Below, piece after piece: positions 54,232 through 63,304 of a DNA stretch of 64,000 nucleotides (positions are counted from its first letter, which is position 1; each line of letters opens with the position of its first letter). Origin of the DNA: Azospirillum soli (GTDB lineage: Bacteria > Pseudomonadota > Alphaproteobacteria > Azospirillales > Azospirillaceae); contig NZ_JAGINQ010000018.1 in assembly GCF_017876165.1 (NCBI RefSeq), positions 54,361 through 118,360 of the forward strand. The letters are read 5' to 3'. The notes under the pieces were generated by a model. That model was not told where the DNA came from. It was given only the letters and a program-made list of their open reading frames with translations, and ran no database searches. Made by a program: the position numbers and the translations under genes.

Positions 54232-56220
54232 ATGACCCCAGAAACCACGAACAGCGTCGATCTCCGCCGGATGGCGAACGCGATCCGCTTCCTGTCCATG
54301 GACGCCATCGAGCGCGCCGGCGAGGGCCACCCCGGCACGCCGCTGGGCGCCGCCGACATCTGCACCGCGCTCTTCACCCGGCACCTGAAATTCAACGCCG
54401 CCGACCCGCTGTGGTTCGACCGCGACCGCTTCGTGCAGTCGAACGGCCACGGCTCCATGCTGATTTACTCGCTGCTCCACCTCGCGGGGTACGGGAAGAT
54501 GACGCTGGACGAGATCAAGGGCTTCCGCGTGCTGGGCTCGCACTGCGCCGGGCATCCGGAGATCGACCAGGCCTGCGGCATCGAGGTGACCACCGGCCTG
54601 CTCGGCCAAGGCATCGCCAATGCCGCCGGCATGGCGCTGGCCGAGGCGTTCCTGAACAGCCGCTTTGGCTCCGGCATCATCGACCATTACACCTACGCGC
54701 TGGTCGGCGACGGATGCCTGCAGGAGGGCGTCGGGCAGGAGGTGATCTCGCTCGCCGGGCACCTACGGCTCGGCAAGCTGATCTTTCTGTGGGACGACAA
54801 CCGCATCACCGACGACGGCGACATCAACCTCGCTCTGTCCGACGACATGCCCGCCCGCTTCCGCGCGAGCCACTGGCACGTGCAGGAGGTGGACGGGCAC
54901 GACATCGAGGCGGTCGCCGCCGCCATCGCAGAAGCCAAGCGCGACCCGCGCCCGTCGATGATCGCCTGCACCACCGCCATCGGCCGCGGTCTGCCGCACG
55001 AGGCCACCCGCGCCGCCCACAGCGCCCGCCTGTCCAAGGAGCACACCGACGCCGCACGCGCCCGCCTCGACTGGCCGCACCCGCCCTTCGAGATCCCGGT
55101 GGACGTGTTGCAGGCGTGGCACGACACCGGCCGGCGCGCGGTGGCAGAGCACGAGGCGTGGCACGCCCGCGTCGCCAACCTGCCTGCTGCCCAGCGCCGG
55201 GAGTTCGACCGCCTGTGCGAGGGGCGCCTGCCCGACGGCTGGAAGGACGCGCTGAACGCCTTCAAGCGCCGCGCGGCGGAGAGCGGCCACAGCGACCACG
55301 GCTACAAGCTCTCCGGCGACATCGTCGAAATCCTGACCGAAGCGATCCCGGAAATGCTCTCCGGCGCGCCGGACCTGGAGGGGGCGACGCTGCACAAGCG
55401 CAACCTCCCCGCCTTCACGGCGGAGGAGCGCGGCGGCCGCTACGTCCATTACGGCGTGCGCGAGCACGTCATGGGCTCGATGCTCAACGGCATGGCGGCG
55501 CATGGTGGCGTGGTGCCGAGCGGCATCACCTACCTGGTGTTCTCCGACTACGAGCGGCCGGCGATCCGCATGGCGGCACTGATGGGGTTGCCGGTAAAGT
55601 TCGTGTTCAGCCACGATTCCATCGGCATCGGCACCAACGGCCCGACCCACCAGCCGGTGGAGTTCCTGGCCGCCTTCCGCGCCATCCCCAACATGCTGGT
55701 GCTGCGGCCGGCCGACGCCGTCGAGGCGGCGGAGTGCTGGGAGATCGCCATGGAACACCGGAGCGGCCCTGTCTCGCTGGTCTTCTCCCGCCAACCGCTG
55801 GAGACGGCACGGTCCGACGCCACGGAAAACCTATCGCGCCGCGGCGCCTATGTGCTGGAGGAGGCGGAGGGCGGCCCGCGCCGCGCCACGCTGCTCGCCA
55901 CCGGATCCGAGGTCGCCATCGCGCGGGAAGCCCGCCGCATCCTCCAGGCCGAGGGCATCCCGACCGCCGTGGTCTCCATGCCCTGCTGGGAGCTGTTCGA
56001 GGAGCAGGACGCCACCTACCGCCAGCAGGTGATCGGACGCTGCACGATGCGGGTCGGCGTCGAGGCCGCCATCCGCCAGGGCTGGGACCGCTGGATCGGC
56101 GAGGACGGCGGTTTCGTCGGCATGAGTGGCTTCGGCGCCTCAGGGCCGGTGCCGGATCTCTATACACACTTCGACATCACGCCCGAGCGTGTGGCCGCCG
56201 AAGTCCGTAAACGGCTTTGA
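54232..56220 (+). CDS. Full-length transketolase (second transketolase of the cluster)
   Basis: 662 residues. TPP and catalytic motifs present: GEGHPGTPLGAADI, FVQSNGHGSMLIYSLLHLAGY, GHPEIDQACGIEVTTGLLGQGIANAAGMALAEA, GDGCLQEGVGQEVISLAGHL...DDNRITDDG, VHYGVREHVMGSMLNGMA and SHDSIGIGTNGPTHQPVEFL. The phosphate-contact region that reads (A)TRKASQ and SADLAPSN in E. coli TktA reads GYKLSGD and APDLEGAT here. So the contacts I know as Arg358 and Ser385 are not kept, while His461 and Arg520 are. It starts 14 bases after the dehydrogenase stop. Confidence 0.92.
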   Translation: MTPETTNSVDLRRMANAIRFLSMDAIERAGEGHPGTPLGAADICTALFTRHLKFNAADPLWFDRDRFVQSNGHGSMLIYSLLHLAGYGKMTLDEIKGFRVLGSHCAGHPEIDQACGIEVTTGLLGQGIANAAGMALAEAFLNSRFGSGIIDHYTYALVGDGCLQEGVGQEVISLAGHLRLGKLIFLWDDNRITDDGDINLALSDDMPARFRASHWHVQEVDGHDIEAVAAAIAEAKRDPRPSMIACTTAIGRGLPHEATRAAHSARLSKEHTDAARARLDWPHPPFEIPVDVLQAWHDTGRRAVAEHEAWHARVANLPAAQRREFDRLCEGRLPDGWKDALNAFKRRAAESGHSDHGYKLSGDIVEILTEAIPEMLSGAPDLEGATLHKRNLPAFTAEERGGRYVHYGVREHVMGSMLNGMAAHGGVVPSGITYLVFSDYERPAIRMAALMGLPVKFVFSHDSIGIGTNGPTHQPVEFLAAFRAIPNMLVLRPADAVEAAECWEIAMEHRSGPVSLVFSRQPLETARSDATENLSRRGAYVLEEAEGGPRRATLLATGSEVAIAREARRILQAEGIPTAVVSMPCWELFEEQDATYRQQVIGRCTMRVGVEAAIRQGWDRWIGEDGGFVGMSGFGASGPVPDLYTHFDITPERVAAEVRKRL

Positions 56221-56441
56221 CGCCACGGAACCGACTTTCCATCGCAGCCAGTCCGCCGCAGCGAAATGGCGCCGGCACCGGATAGCCTAGCCAGGAACGC
56301 ACTGCGATAGGGCAACGGCTGCGGTGGATCGGCTTCAGGAGTGTAGCCATCGGAGGCGGATTGTCCGCTCGTGGCGCAAAGCGGACCCAGGTGGGCAGAA
56401 CCGCGTGGCCGTTTCTGCCGCTGCCTCAAGCCGCTCTCTGC
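56221..56441. other. Gene-free stretch beyond the IS630 relic
   Basis: No recognisable protein in any frame. It probably holds the transketolase transcript end and decayed IS630 3' sequence. Confidence 0.35.
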
Positions 56442-56901
56442 CTATTTGAAAAGATCGGTGCAGTTGGAGTTCAATGTGGCACCCGTCCGCCCGGTTGCCG
56501 CTCGCACCGCCGGAAGCTTGTGGGCGGGCAAGTTGTCCATCACCACGACGTTTCGGGGGCTCAGCGTCGGCCCCAGAACAAGCTCGACATAGGTGAGGAA
56601 GGCCACGCCGCCTCTGGCGCCGTCGAGCGTCATAGGGGCGGTAATGCCTCCGCCAAGGTCAGATCCGGTTTCACTTCGTCCAGTCCAGAATCAAATCCCG
56701 GTGCTCGTCGATCCGCTGCGAACGGACATTGCCGCCACGCTTGCCCAGGCTCAGGTCTCCGCGCTTCCGCGCAAGCGCCACCCAGTGGATTGCCAAGGAA
56801 ACTCCAACCTCGAAACGCGCTGCCGCAGCCCGGCAAGACGCTCCCGCTGCGACCGCCTCCACCACACGGTGCCGAAGATCAACCGACAGTGCTTTCGCCA
56901 T
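56442..56901 (-). pseudogene. IS630-family transposase remnant
   Basis: The N-terminal part (56901-56671) MAKALSVDLRHRVVEAVAAG, then CRAAAARFEVGVSLAIHWVALARKRGDL, is the IS630 helix-turn-helix. After a gap, 56640-56442 reads DGARGGVAFLTYVELVLGPTLSPRNVVVMDNLPAHKLPAVRAA, with the second catalytic Asp of the DDE domain (VVMDN). The middle ~100 codons and the C-terminal Glu region are missing. Not active. Confidence 0.8.
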
Positions 56902-56989
56902 CCAGACTGGCCCCCTTCAACCAGTCCAAATCTTGAATCACAACCGCGCGGCCGTGGAAATCCCCGATGCAGATGCCGATCAATCCGCT

Positions 56990-58483
56990 CTAGCCCCGCA
57001 GCGGCGGAGCGTCGGCCGGCGGCGTGTCCACGGCCGTCCTCCACACCCGCAGACCGCATGCGGCAAAGAGAATTGTGATTAGGGGATTGAGGATGTTGAA
57101 AAAGCAATACATGGCGAAGCCGGTCGCCGACACGCCGAGCGCCGCGGCCATATAGGCCCCGCAACTGTTCCAGGGAATCAGCGGTGACGTCACGGTGGCC
57201 GAGTCCCCGACGACACGCGACAGCAGCACGGGGGCAAGGCCCCTCTTTGCGAATTCCACTTTGAACAGGCGGCCGGGCAAGGCGATCGAAATATACTGGT
57301 CCGAGGTAACGATGTTGGCGCCAATGCAGGTGGCGACCACAGCCGTCACAAGCCCGCCGACGGACCTCATCCGATGGATCACCGGATCGATCAGGCGATT
57401 GAGAAGCCCGGCATGCTCCACCGTCGCGCCGAACGAAAGCGCGGTGATGATCAGCCACACCGTGTTCATCATGCTGGACATGCCGCCCCGCGTCAGGATG
57501 ACGTCGAGGGACTCGTTGCCGCTGTGTGCGACGTATCCGTTGGCGAGCGCCGCCCACACACCCTTCAGCATGGCGAGGGCAGCCGGCAGCTCCGGTGTGG
57601 CGGCGAAGGCGACGACGCGCGCCGGCTCCTGGACGACCGCCAGGATGCCGCCCGCCAAGGCGCCGAAGAAGATCGTGATGAAGGGCGGAAACCGGGCGAT
57701 CGACAAGCCGAGAACGAGCAGCAACGGCGCGAAAGCCCAAAGCGACACCGTGAAATGGCTTTCGATGCCCGTCAGCATGGCAGTCGCGTCGAAATCACCG
57801 GGAGCCCCCAGCCCCGCGAAGAGAAGGACTGCGATGAGCAGGGCGGGGACCGAGGTGAACAGCGATTCCCGGATATGCTCGTAGATCCCGGATCCCGTCA
57901 CCGCAGTCGCCAGATTGGCGGTGTCGGACAGCGGGGAGGCCTTGTCGCCGAAATAGGCGCCGGAGATGACCGCGCCGGCCGTGATCTCCGGCGACAGGTT
58001 CATGCTCGCCGCGACGCCCATCAGGCCGATGCCGATGGTGCCCGCCACGGTCCAGGAGCTTCCGATGCTGAAGCCGATCAGGGCGCAGATCAGCGCGGTC
58101 GTCGCGTAAAAATAGTGGGGGCTGAGGATCTGGAGACCGTAGTAGACCATCGCCACGATGGTGCCGCTGAGCGCCCAGGTGCCGATCAGCGCGCCCACCG
58201 CCAGCAGGATCATGATGGCTGCGAGACCGGTCGCGATGCCATCGACCACAGCTTGGCGCACCCCGTCCCAGGGCATCCCGTTCTTGTAGGCGATGCCCGC
58301 CGCGACGATCCCGGAGAACAGCAGAGCCACCTGATTCGGCCCTGCGGAGGCGTCCTTGCCGAACAGCAAGTAGGACAACGCGAGCAGGCCGATGAGGGCG
58401 ACCATGGGAATCAGGGCGTCGAGCAGCGAGGGCCGCCGCGCCACCCGCCCTTCTCCGGTCGGTGTTGAGACGTGGTTCGCCAT
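56990..58483 (-). CDS. nhaC: Na+/H+ antiporter NhaC family protein
   Basis: 497 residues from the ATG at 58483, which has GGGGAGG about 8 bases upstream; an upstream ATG at 58519 would add 12 residues. About 12 hydrophobic segments. SGAYFGDKASPLSDTANLATAV is the NhaC signature (Asp and Ser of GDKxSPLSDTT). It also has TSDQYISIALPGRLFK and VGDSATVTSPLIPWNSCGAYMA. Ends an arginine deiminase operon, where ammonia and pH homeostasis may require it. The last ~20 residues are hydrophilic. Confidence 0.92.
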   Translation of the reverse strand: MANHVSTPTGEGRVARRPSLLDALIPMVALIGLLALSYLLFGKDASAGPNQVALLFSGIVAAGIAYKNGMPWDGVRQAVVDGIATGLAAIMILLAVGALIGTWALSGTIVAMVYYGLQILSPHYFYATTALICALIGFSIGSSWTVAGTIGIGLMGVAASMNLSPEITAGAVISGAYFGDKASPLSDTANLATAVTGSGIYEHIRESLFTSVPALLIAVLLFAGLGAPGDFDATAMLTGIESHFTVSLWAFAPLLLVLGLSIARFPPFITIFFGALAGGILAVVQEPARVVAFAATPELPAALAMLKGVWAALANGYVAHSGNESLDVILTRGGMSSMMNTVWLIITALSFGATVEHAGLLNRLIDPVIHRMRSVGGLVTAVVATCIGANIVTSDQYISIALPGRLFKVEFAKRGLAPVLLSRVVGDSATVTSPLIPWNSCGAYMAAALGVSATGFAMYCFFNILNPLITILFAACGLRVWRTAVDTPPADAPPLRG

Positions 58484-58529
58484 GGTCGCGGCCTCCCCGT
58501 GCCGACGCAGCCAACTCATCCGTGCCGAA

Positions 58530-59468
58530 TCATCCGTGCCAAGTCATCGCCCCGAACGTCTTGTCGATCAGCGTGCCCTTTTCCCCGCGCACGATCGCCG
58601 GAATGTCGGCGAGCGCGCCGATCGCGGCGGTTCGGCCCGTGGACATCGCGAACCGGCACGCGGCGTCCACCTTGGGTCCCATGGACCCGGCCGGGAAGGT
58701 GTGCCGGCCCATCGCCTCCGGACTCGCGCGGTGGATGGCCCGCGCCTCCGGCGTTCCCCAGCCGAGGAACACGGCCTCGGCATCCGTCGCCATGATCAGG
58801 AGGTCGGCGTCCAGCTCGCGCGCCAGCAGCTCGGAGCAGAGATCCTTGTCGATCACCGCCTCGACGCCGACCAGCGTGCGCTCCTTGCCCGGCTGGTACA
58901 TGGTGGGGATCCCTCCGCCACCGGCGCAGACCACGACGGTTCCCTGGTCCAGCAGCCAGCGGATCGGCCGGATCTCGAAGATGCGCTTGGGGGCCGGCGA
59001 CGGCACGACCCGCCGCCAGGACGCGCCGTCCGGCTTGAACACCCACCCCTTCTCGGCCGCGATGCGTTCGGCCTCGGCGGCGCCGTAGACCGGCCCCACG
59101 AACTTGGTCGGATCGCCGAACGCCGGGTCGTCGCCATCGACCTCCACCATGGTCAGCAGAGTGGCGAAAGGCACCTCGAACGGCAGCAGGTTGCCCAACT
59201 CCTGTTCGATCATGTAGCCGATCATCCCCTCGGTCTCGGCACCCAGGACGTCCAACGGGTAAGCCTCGTCCGGCCGGTAGGCCGCGCCCTGGAGCGCCAG
59301 CAGGCCGACCTGCGGCCCGTTGCCGTGGCTGACCACGAGCTGGTGCTCCCGAGCGACGGGAGCCATGGCTTCGGCGGCGACGCGGACGTTGCGGCGCTGC
59401 ACGTCGGCGGTCATCGGCTCGCCGCGTTTCAGCAGAGCGTTGCCACCCAGAGCGACGACGACGCGCAT
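58530..59468 (-). CDS. arcC: Carbamate kinase
   Basis: 312 residues. MRVVVALGGNALLKRGEP, VSHGNGPQVGLLALQ, DVLGAETEGMIGYMIEQEL, VCAGGGGIPTM, DKDLCSELLARELDADLLIMATDAEAVFLGWG and GSMGPKVDAACRFA are the amino acid kinase motifs of ArcC. It makes ATP and carbamate from carbamoyl phosphate at the end of the arginine deiminase pathway. Starts 4 bases after arcB. Confidence 0.95.
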   Translation of the reverse strand: MRVVVALGGNALLKRGEPMTADVQRRNVRVAAEAMAPVAREHQLVVSHGNGPQVGLLALQGAAYRPDEAYPLDVLGAETEGMIGYMIEQELGNLLPFEVPFATLLTMVEVDGDDPAFGDPTKFVGPVYGAAEAERIAAEKGWVFKPDGASWRRVVPSPAPKRIFEIRPIRWLLDQGTVVVCAGGGGIPTMYQPGKERTLVGVEAVIDKDLCSELLARELDADLLIMATDAEAVFLGWGTPEARAIHRASPEAMGRHTFPAGSMGPKVDAACRFAMSTGRTAAIGALADIPAIVRGEKGTLIDKTFGAMTWHG

Positions 59469-59472
59469 GGCC

Positions 59473-60477
59473 TCATTCTCCCAGCGTGGCGACGAGAAGC
59501 GCCTTGATCGTGTGCATGCGATTCTCCGCCTGCTCGAAGGCGATGTTCGCCTCAGACTCGAACACCTCGTTGGTCACCTCAAGCCCGTTGGGCATGCCGT
59601 AGTCCTCGGCGATCTGCCGGCCGAGCGTCGTCTCGGTGTCGTGGAAGGCTGGCAGGCAGTGCATGAACTTGACCTGTGGATTGCCGCTGGCCGCCATCAG
59701 CTCCGGGTTGACCTGATAGGGCTTGAGCAGCGCGATCCGCTCCCGCCACACCTCCTTGGGCTCGCCCATCGAGACCCAGACGTCCGTGTGGATGAAATCG
59801 ACCCCGGTCACCGCTTCGGCCGTGTTGTCGGTGATCGTCAGCCGCGCGCCGGATGCAGCCGCGAGCCGCTGGGCGGTGGCGGTGTACTCCTCCGACGGCC
59901 ACAGGCTTTGCGGCCCGCAGATCCGTACGTCCATGCCCATCAGGCAGCCGACGATCATCAGGGAATGCCCCATGTTCGACCGGGTGTCGCCGACATAGGC
60001 GTACTTGATGTCGGTGATCGGCTTGTCGCTGTACTCGCGCATCGTCATGACGTCGGCGAGCATCTGGGTCGGATGGTATTCGTCGGTGAGGCCGTTGTAG
60101 ACCGGAACGCCCGCGTACTTGGCCAGCTGCTCCACGCCGCCCTGCGCCGAGCCGCGATACTCGATGGCGTCGTACATCCGGCCGAGGACGCGCGCCGTGT
60201 CCTTGAAGGATTCCTTGTGGCCGATCTGCGAGCCGGCGGGGTCGAGGTAGGTGACGTTGGCGCCCTGGTCGTAGCAGGCGACCTCGAAGGCGCAGCGCGT
60301 ACGCGTCGATGTCTTTTCGAAGATCAGGCAGATTTCCTTGCCGCGCAGGTGCTGCTGCTCGGTCTTGGCGTACTTCGCGCGCTTGAGGTCGCGCGCCAGG
60401 TCGAGCAGATAGCGAAACTCCCGTGGCGCGTAGTCCTGGACGGTGAGCAGCGAACGGTTGCGCAGATTGAAGCTCAT
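59473..60477 (-). CDS. arcB: Ornithine carbamoyltransferase, catabolic
   Basis: 334 residues. MSFNLRNRSLLTVQDYAPREFRYLLDLARDLKRAKYAK is the ArcB-type start. Carbamoyl phosphate motif STRTRCAFE, HPTQMLADVMTM, and the ornithine motif FMHCLPAFHD are intact. It splits citrulline into ornithine and carbamoyl phosphate. The position in arcDABC argues for the catabolic rather than the biosynthetic (argF) form. Confidence 0.95.
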   Translation of the reverse strand: MSFNLRNRSLLTVQDYAPREFRYLLDLARDLKRAKYAKTEQQHLRGKEICLIFEKTSTRTRCAFEVACYDQGANVTYLDPAGSQIGHKESFKDTARVLGRMYDAIEYRGSAQGGVEQLAKYAGVPVYNGLTDEYHPTQMLADVMTMREYSDKPITDIKYAYVGDTRSNMGHSLMIVGCLMGMDVRICGPQSLWPSEEYTATAQRLAAASGARLTITDNTAEAVTGVDFIHTDVWVSMGEPKEVWRERIALLKPYQVNPELMAASGNPQVKFMHCLPAFHDTETTLGRQIAEDYGMPNGLEVTNEVFESEANIAFEQAENRMHTIKALLVATLGE

Positions 60478-60504
60478 GATTCCCTCCTCGCTGGCGGCGT
60501 TTCG

Positions 60505-61734
60505 TCAATAGGCGGGTTCCCGCCAAATCGGGCAGGTCATGCAATGGCCACCGCCCCGGCCGCGGCCGAGTTCCGCCCCGCGGACGGTGATGACCTCGAC
60601 GCCGGCCTTGCGCAGCAGCGTGTTGGTGTGGGTGTTGCGGTCGTAGGCCACGACCACGCCGGGTTCGAGGGCGACGACGTTGTTGCCGTCGTCCCATTGC
60701 TCGCGCTCCGCCTCGTAGGCGTTCCCGCCGGTGCCGACGACGCGGAGCCTGGGGTAACCCAGCGCCTCGGCCGCGACCTCCAGCAGCGGCCTCGCCTCGG
60801 GCCGCACTTCGAAACGCCCCTCGTCGTCCAGGGGATAGGCGCTGTAGCAGCGGATCTGGTCCACGACCTCGCGGAAGACCGTCACCAGATCGCGGTCGCA
60901 GAACGTGAACACCGTGTCCAGGTGCATGGCCGCGCGGCTCTTCGGCATCAGGCAGGCGATGATCCGCGACGCCGCCTTGTTGCGGAACAGCGCGCGGGCA
61001 ACCTGACCGACCGCCTGACGGTTGGTGCGTTCGCCCATGCCGATAAGGACGATCCCCTTGCCGACCGGCATCACGTCGCCGCCTTCCAGGGAGGCGCCGG
61101 TGAAGTCCTCGTCCGAATCGCCCCACCAGATCGTGAAGCCGCCGTTGCGGAAGCGGGGGTGGAACTTGTAGACCGCCCGCTGCAGCAGCGTCTCCGGCTT
61201 GCGGGCCGGCCAGAACATCGGGTTGCAGGTCACGCCGTTGTAAATCCAGCAGGACGGGTCCCGCTGGAACAGCGTGTTGGGGATCGGCGGCAGAACGAAG
61301 TCGGTGCCGCCGAACGCCTCGTGCAGCAGCACGCTTACGGTGTCGTCGGGCAGATCCGATATGGCGATGCCACCGATGAGATGGGCGGCGAGCTGCGTGG
61401 ACGGCATTTCGTCCAGCCAGGGGCGCATGACCTCCGTGGCGGCGACGCCGACGGTGTTGGCGGTGACGCGGCGGTCGAGCACGAACGCCCGTGCCTGGGG
61501 ATCGTTGAGCGTCTCCGCGAGCAGTTCGTGCAGGTCCAACACCTCGACCCCGCGCTCCTGCATCTTCAGCACGAGGTCGTGGTGGTCTTTCTGCGCCTCG
61601 TGCACCCAGATCACGTCGTCGAACAGAAGGTCGCGGCAGTTGCTGGGGGTGAGGCGCTGATGCGCCATCGACGGCCGGCAAACCAGGACGGTCCGCAGCC
61701 TGCCGACTTCCGAATGCACGCCGACTTCAAACAT
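60505..61734 (-). CDS. arcA: Arginine deiminase
   Basis: 409 residues from the ATG at 61734 (AGGGAGATG upstream). GVHSEVGRLRTVLVCRPSMAHQRLTPSNCRDLLFDDVIW, PNTLFQRDPSCWIYNGVT, EGGDVMPVGKGIVLIGMGERTNRQAV and the C-terminal GRGRGGGHCMTCPIWR carry the active-site Asp, Glu, His and the nucleophilic Cys. It converts arginine to citrulline and ammonia. A longer frame upstream runs into arcD and is not the start. Confidence 0.96.
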   Translation of the reverse strand: MFEVGVHSEVGRLRTVLVCRPSMAHQRLTPSNCRDLLFDDVIWVHEAQKDHHDLVLKMQERGVEVLDLHELLAETLNDPQARAFVLDRRVTANTVGVAATEVMRPWLDEMPSTQLAAHLIGGIAISDLPDDTVSVLLHEAFGGTDFVLPPIPNTLFQRDPSCWIYNGVTCNPMFWPARKPETLLQRAVYKFHPRFRNGGFTIWWGDSDEDFTGASLEGGDVMPVGKGIVLIGMGERTNRQAVGQVARALFRNKAASRIIACLMPKSRAAMHLDTVFTFCDRDLVTVFREVVDQIRCYSAYPLDDEGRFEVRPEARPLLEVAAEALGYPRLRVVGTGGNAYEAEREQWDDGNNVVALEPGVVVAYDRNTHTNTLLRKAGVEVITVRGAELGRGRGGGHCMTCPIWREPAY

Positions 61735-61798
61735 GACGCATCTCCCTGGATTTTTTGGGGGGCCTGCTTTGCAGGCCTTGGCCGTTACAGTGGGGCCG

Positions 61799-63304
61799 TT
61801 ACAGCGGACTGATCTTGCCGATCCACATGAGCCAGGCGGCGAGCAGGGCGAGCACGATGATGAGCGCCGCGATGATCGCCTCCACGCCGGTGAAGGCACG
61901 CTCTCCGCATTCGCGCCGCGCCCTGAAATAGACCAGGATTCCCGGCGCGAAGAGGACCGCGCACATCAGCAGGTATTGAAGGCCGGCCGCGTAGACGAGC
62001 CACAGGCCGTAGGCCGTCGCCAGCGCGCCGATCAGGATGTCCTTCGTCCGCGATTCAGCGCCGTAGCCCTCGCCGGTCAGGGCCAGTTTCAACGCGTAGG
62101 CGCCGGACAGGACATAAGGGGGAAGAATCGCAACCGAAGCGATGAAGTAGAAGAACTGGTACGCGCTGCGCGATAGGAAGGTGAGCGCGAGGAAGAACTG
62201 GATCAGGAGATTGGTCGCCCATAGCGCGTTCACCGGCGACCCGTTGGCGTTCTCCCTGGCGAACCATTTCGGGAAGGTCCCGTCACGGCCGCAGGTGTAG
62301 GGGATTTCGGCGCACAGAAGCGTCCAGGACAGGAACGCGCCGCCGACCGAGATCACCAGACCGATGTTGATCAGGGCGGCACCCCACGGGCCGACGAGGG
62401 ACTCGAACACGCCCGCCATGGAGGGCACCTTGAGGTCGGCGAGTTCGGGCTGCCGCAGAACGCCCGTCGCCAGCAGCGACACCAGCACATAGATTCCCAG
62501 CGCACCGACGAACCCGATCACGGTCGCCCGCCCAACGTCGGAGCGGCGGGCCGCGCGGGCGGAATAGACGCTGGCGCCTTCGATGCCGATGAACACCCAC
62601 AGGGTCACCAGCATGGTGCTCTTCACCTGCTCCACGACCGGGCCAAGGCCGCCGCTCCCAGATCCGGTGCCGCCGGACCCGGTGCCGGCCCCCCAGAAAT
62701 CCACCGTGAAGCGATCCCAATGAAAGCCCACGATGGCTACCAGGATGAACAGGAACAGCGGCACCAGCTTGGCGATGGAGGTGACGACGTTCACAAAGGC
62801 CGCCTGCTTGATGCCGCCGAGCACGAGCGCATGGATCAGCCACAGGCACAGCGACGCGCCGATGATGGAGGGCAGGTTGTTGCCGTCCCCGAAGATGGGG
62901 AAGAAGTGGGACAGCGCCGAGAAGATGGCCACCGCGTAGGCCACGTTTCCGAGAAAGGCGCTCAGCCAGTAGCCCCAGGCGCTGTTGAAGCCGACGAACG
63001 GGCCGAAACCGGCCTTGGCGTAGGCGTAGGGGCCCGCGTTAAGGTTGGGTTTGCGCACGGCCAAGCTCTGGTACACGAAGGCGAGCATCAGCATGCCGAT
63101 GCCGGTGATGAGCCAGCCGATCAGAATGGCGCCGGGCGAAGCGCCCTTGGACATGTCCGACGGAAGATTAAAGACCCCGCCGCCGATCATCGAACCGACG
63201 ACGAGCGCAACGAGCGGGAGCAAGGTCAGCTTTTGTGACTTCTGCGTCTGCGCCGCATCAGCCGTGTCCACCGGCACCAGACCGTTCACGTCCGCCGTCG
63301 TCAT
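61799..63304 (-). CDS. arcD: Arginine/ornithine antiporter
   Basis: 501 residues, APC superfamily, about 12-13 hydrophobic segments. LVVGSMIGGGVFNLPSDMSKGASPGAILIGWLITGIGMLMLAFVYQSLA, and FIGIEGASVYSARAARRSDVG are the basic amino acid/polyamine antiporter motifs. It is first in the operon and swaps ornithine for arginine, so no energy is lost. The Gly/Ser-rich insert GTGSGGTGSGSGG at about 205-217 is a low-complexity external loop. Confidence 0.92.
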   Translation of the reverse strand: MTTADVNGLVPVDTADAAQTQKSQKLTLLPLVALVVGSMIGGGVFNLPSDMSKGASPGAILIGWLITGIGMLMLAFVYQSLAVRKPNLNAGPYAYAKAGFGPFVGFNSAWGYWLSAFLGNVAYAVAIFSALSHFFPIFGDGNNLPSIIGASLCLWLIHALVLGGIKQAAFVNVVTSIAKLVPLFLFILVAIVGFHWDRFTVDFWGAGTGSGGTGSGSGGLGPVVEQVKSTMLVTLWVFIGIEGASVYSARAARRSDVGRATVIGFVGALGIYVLVSLLATGVLRQPELADLKVPSMAGVFESLVGPWGAALINIGLVISVGGAFLSWTLLCAEIPYTCGRDGTFPKWFARENANGSPVNALWATNLLIQFFLALTFLSRSAYQFFYFIASVAILPPYVLSGAYALKLALTGEGYGAESRTKDILIGALATAYGLWLVYAAGLQYLLMCAVLFAPGILVYFRARRECGERAFTGVEAIIAALIIVLALLAAWLMWIGKISPL

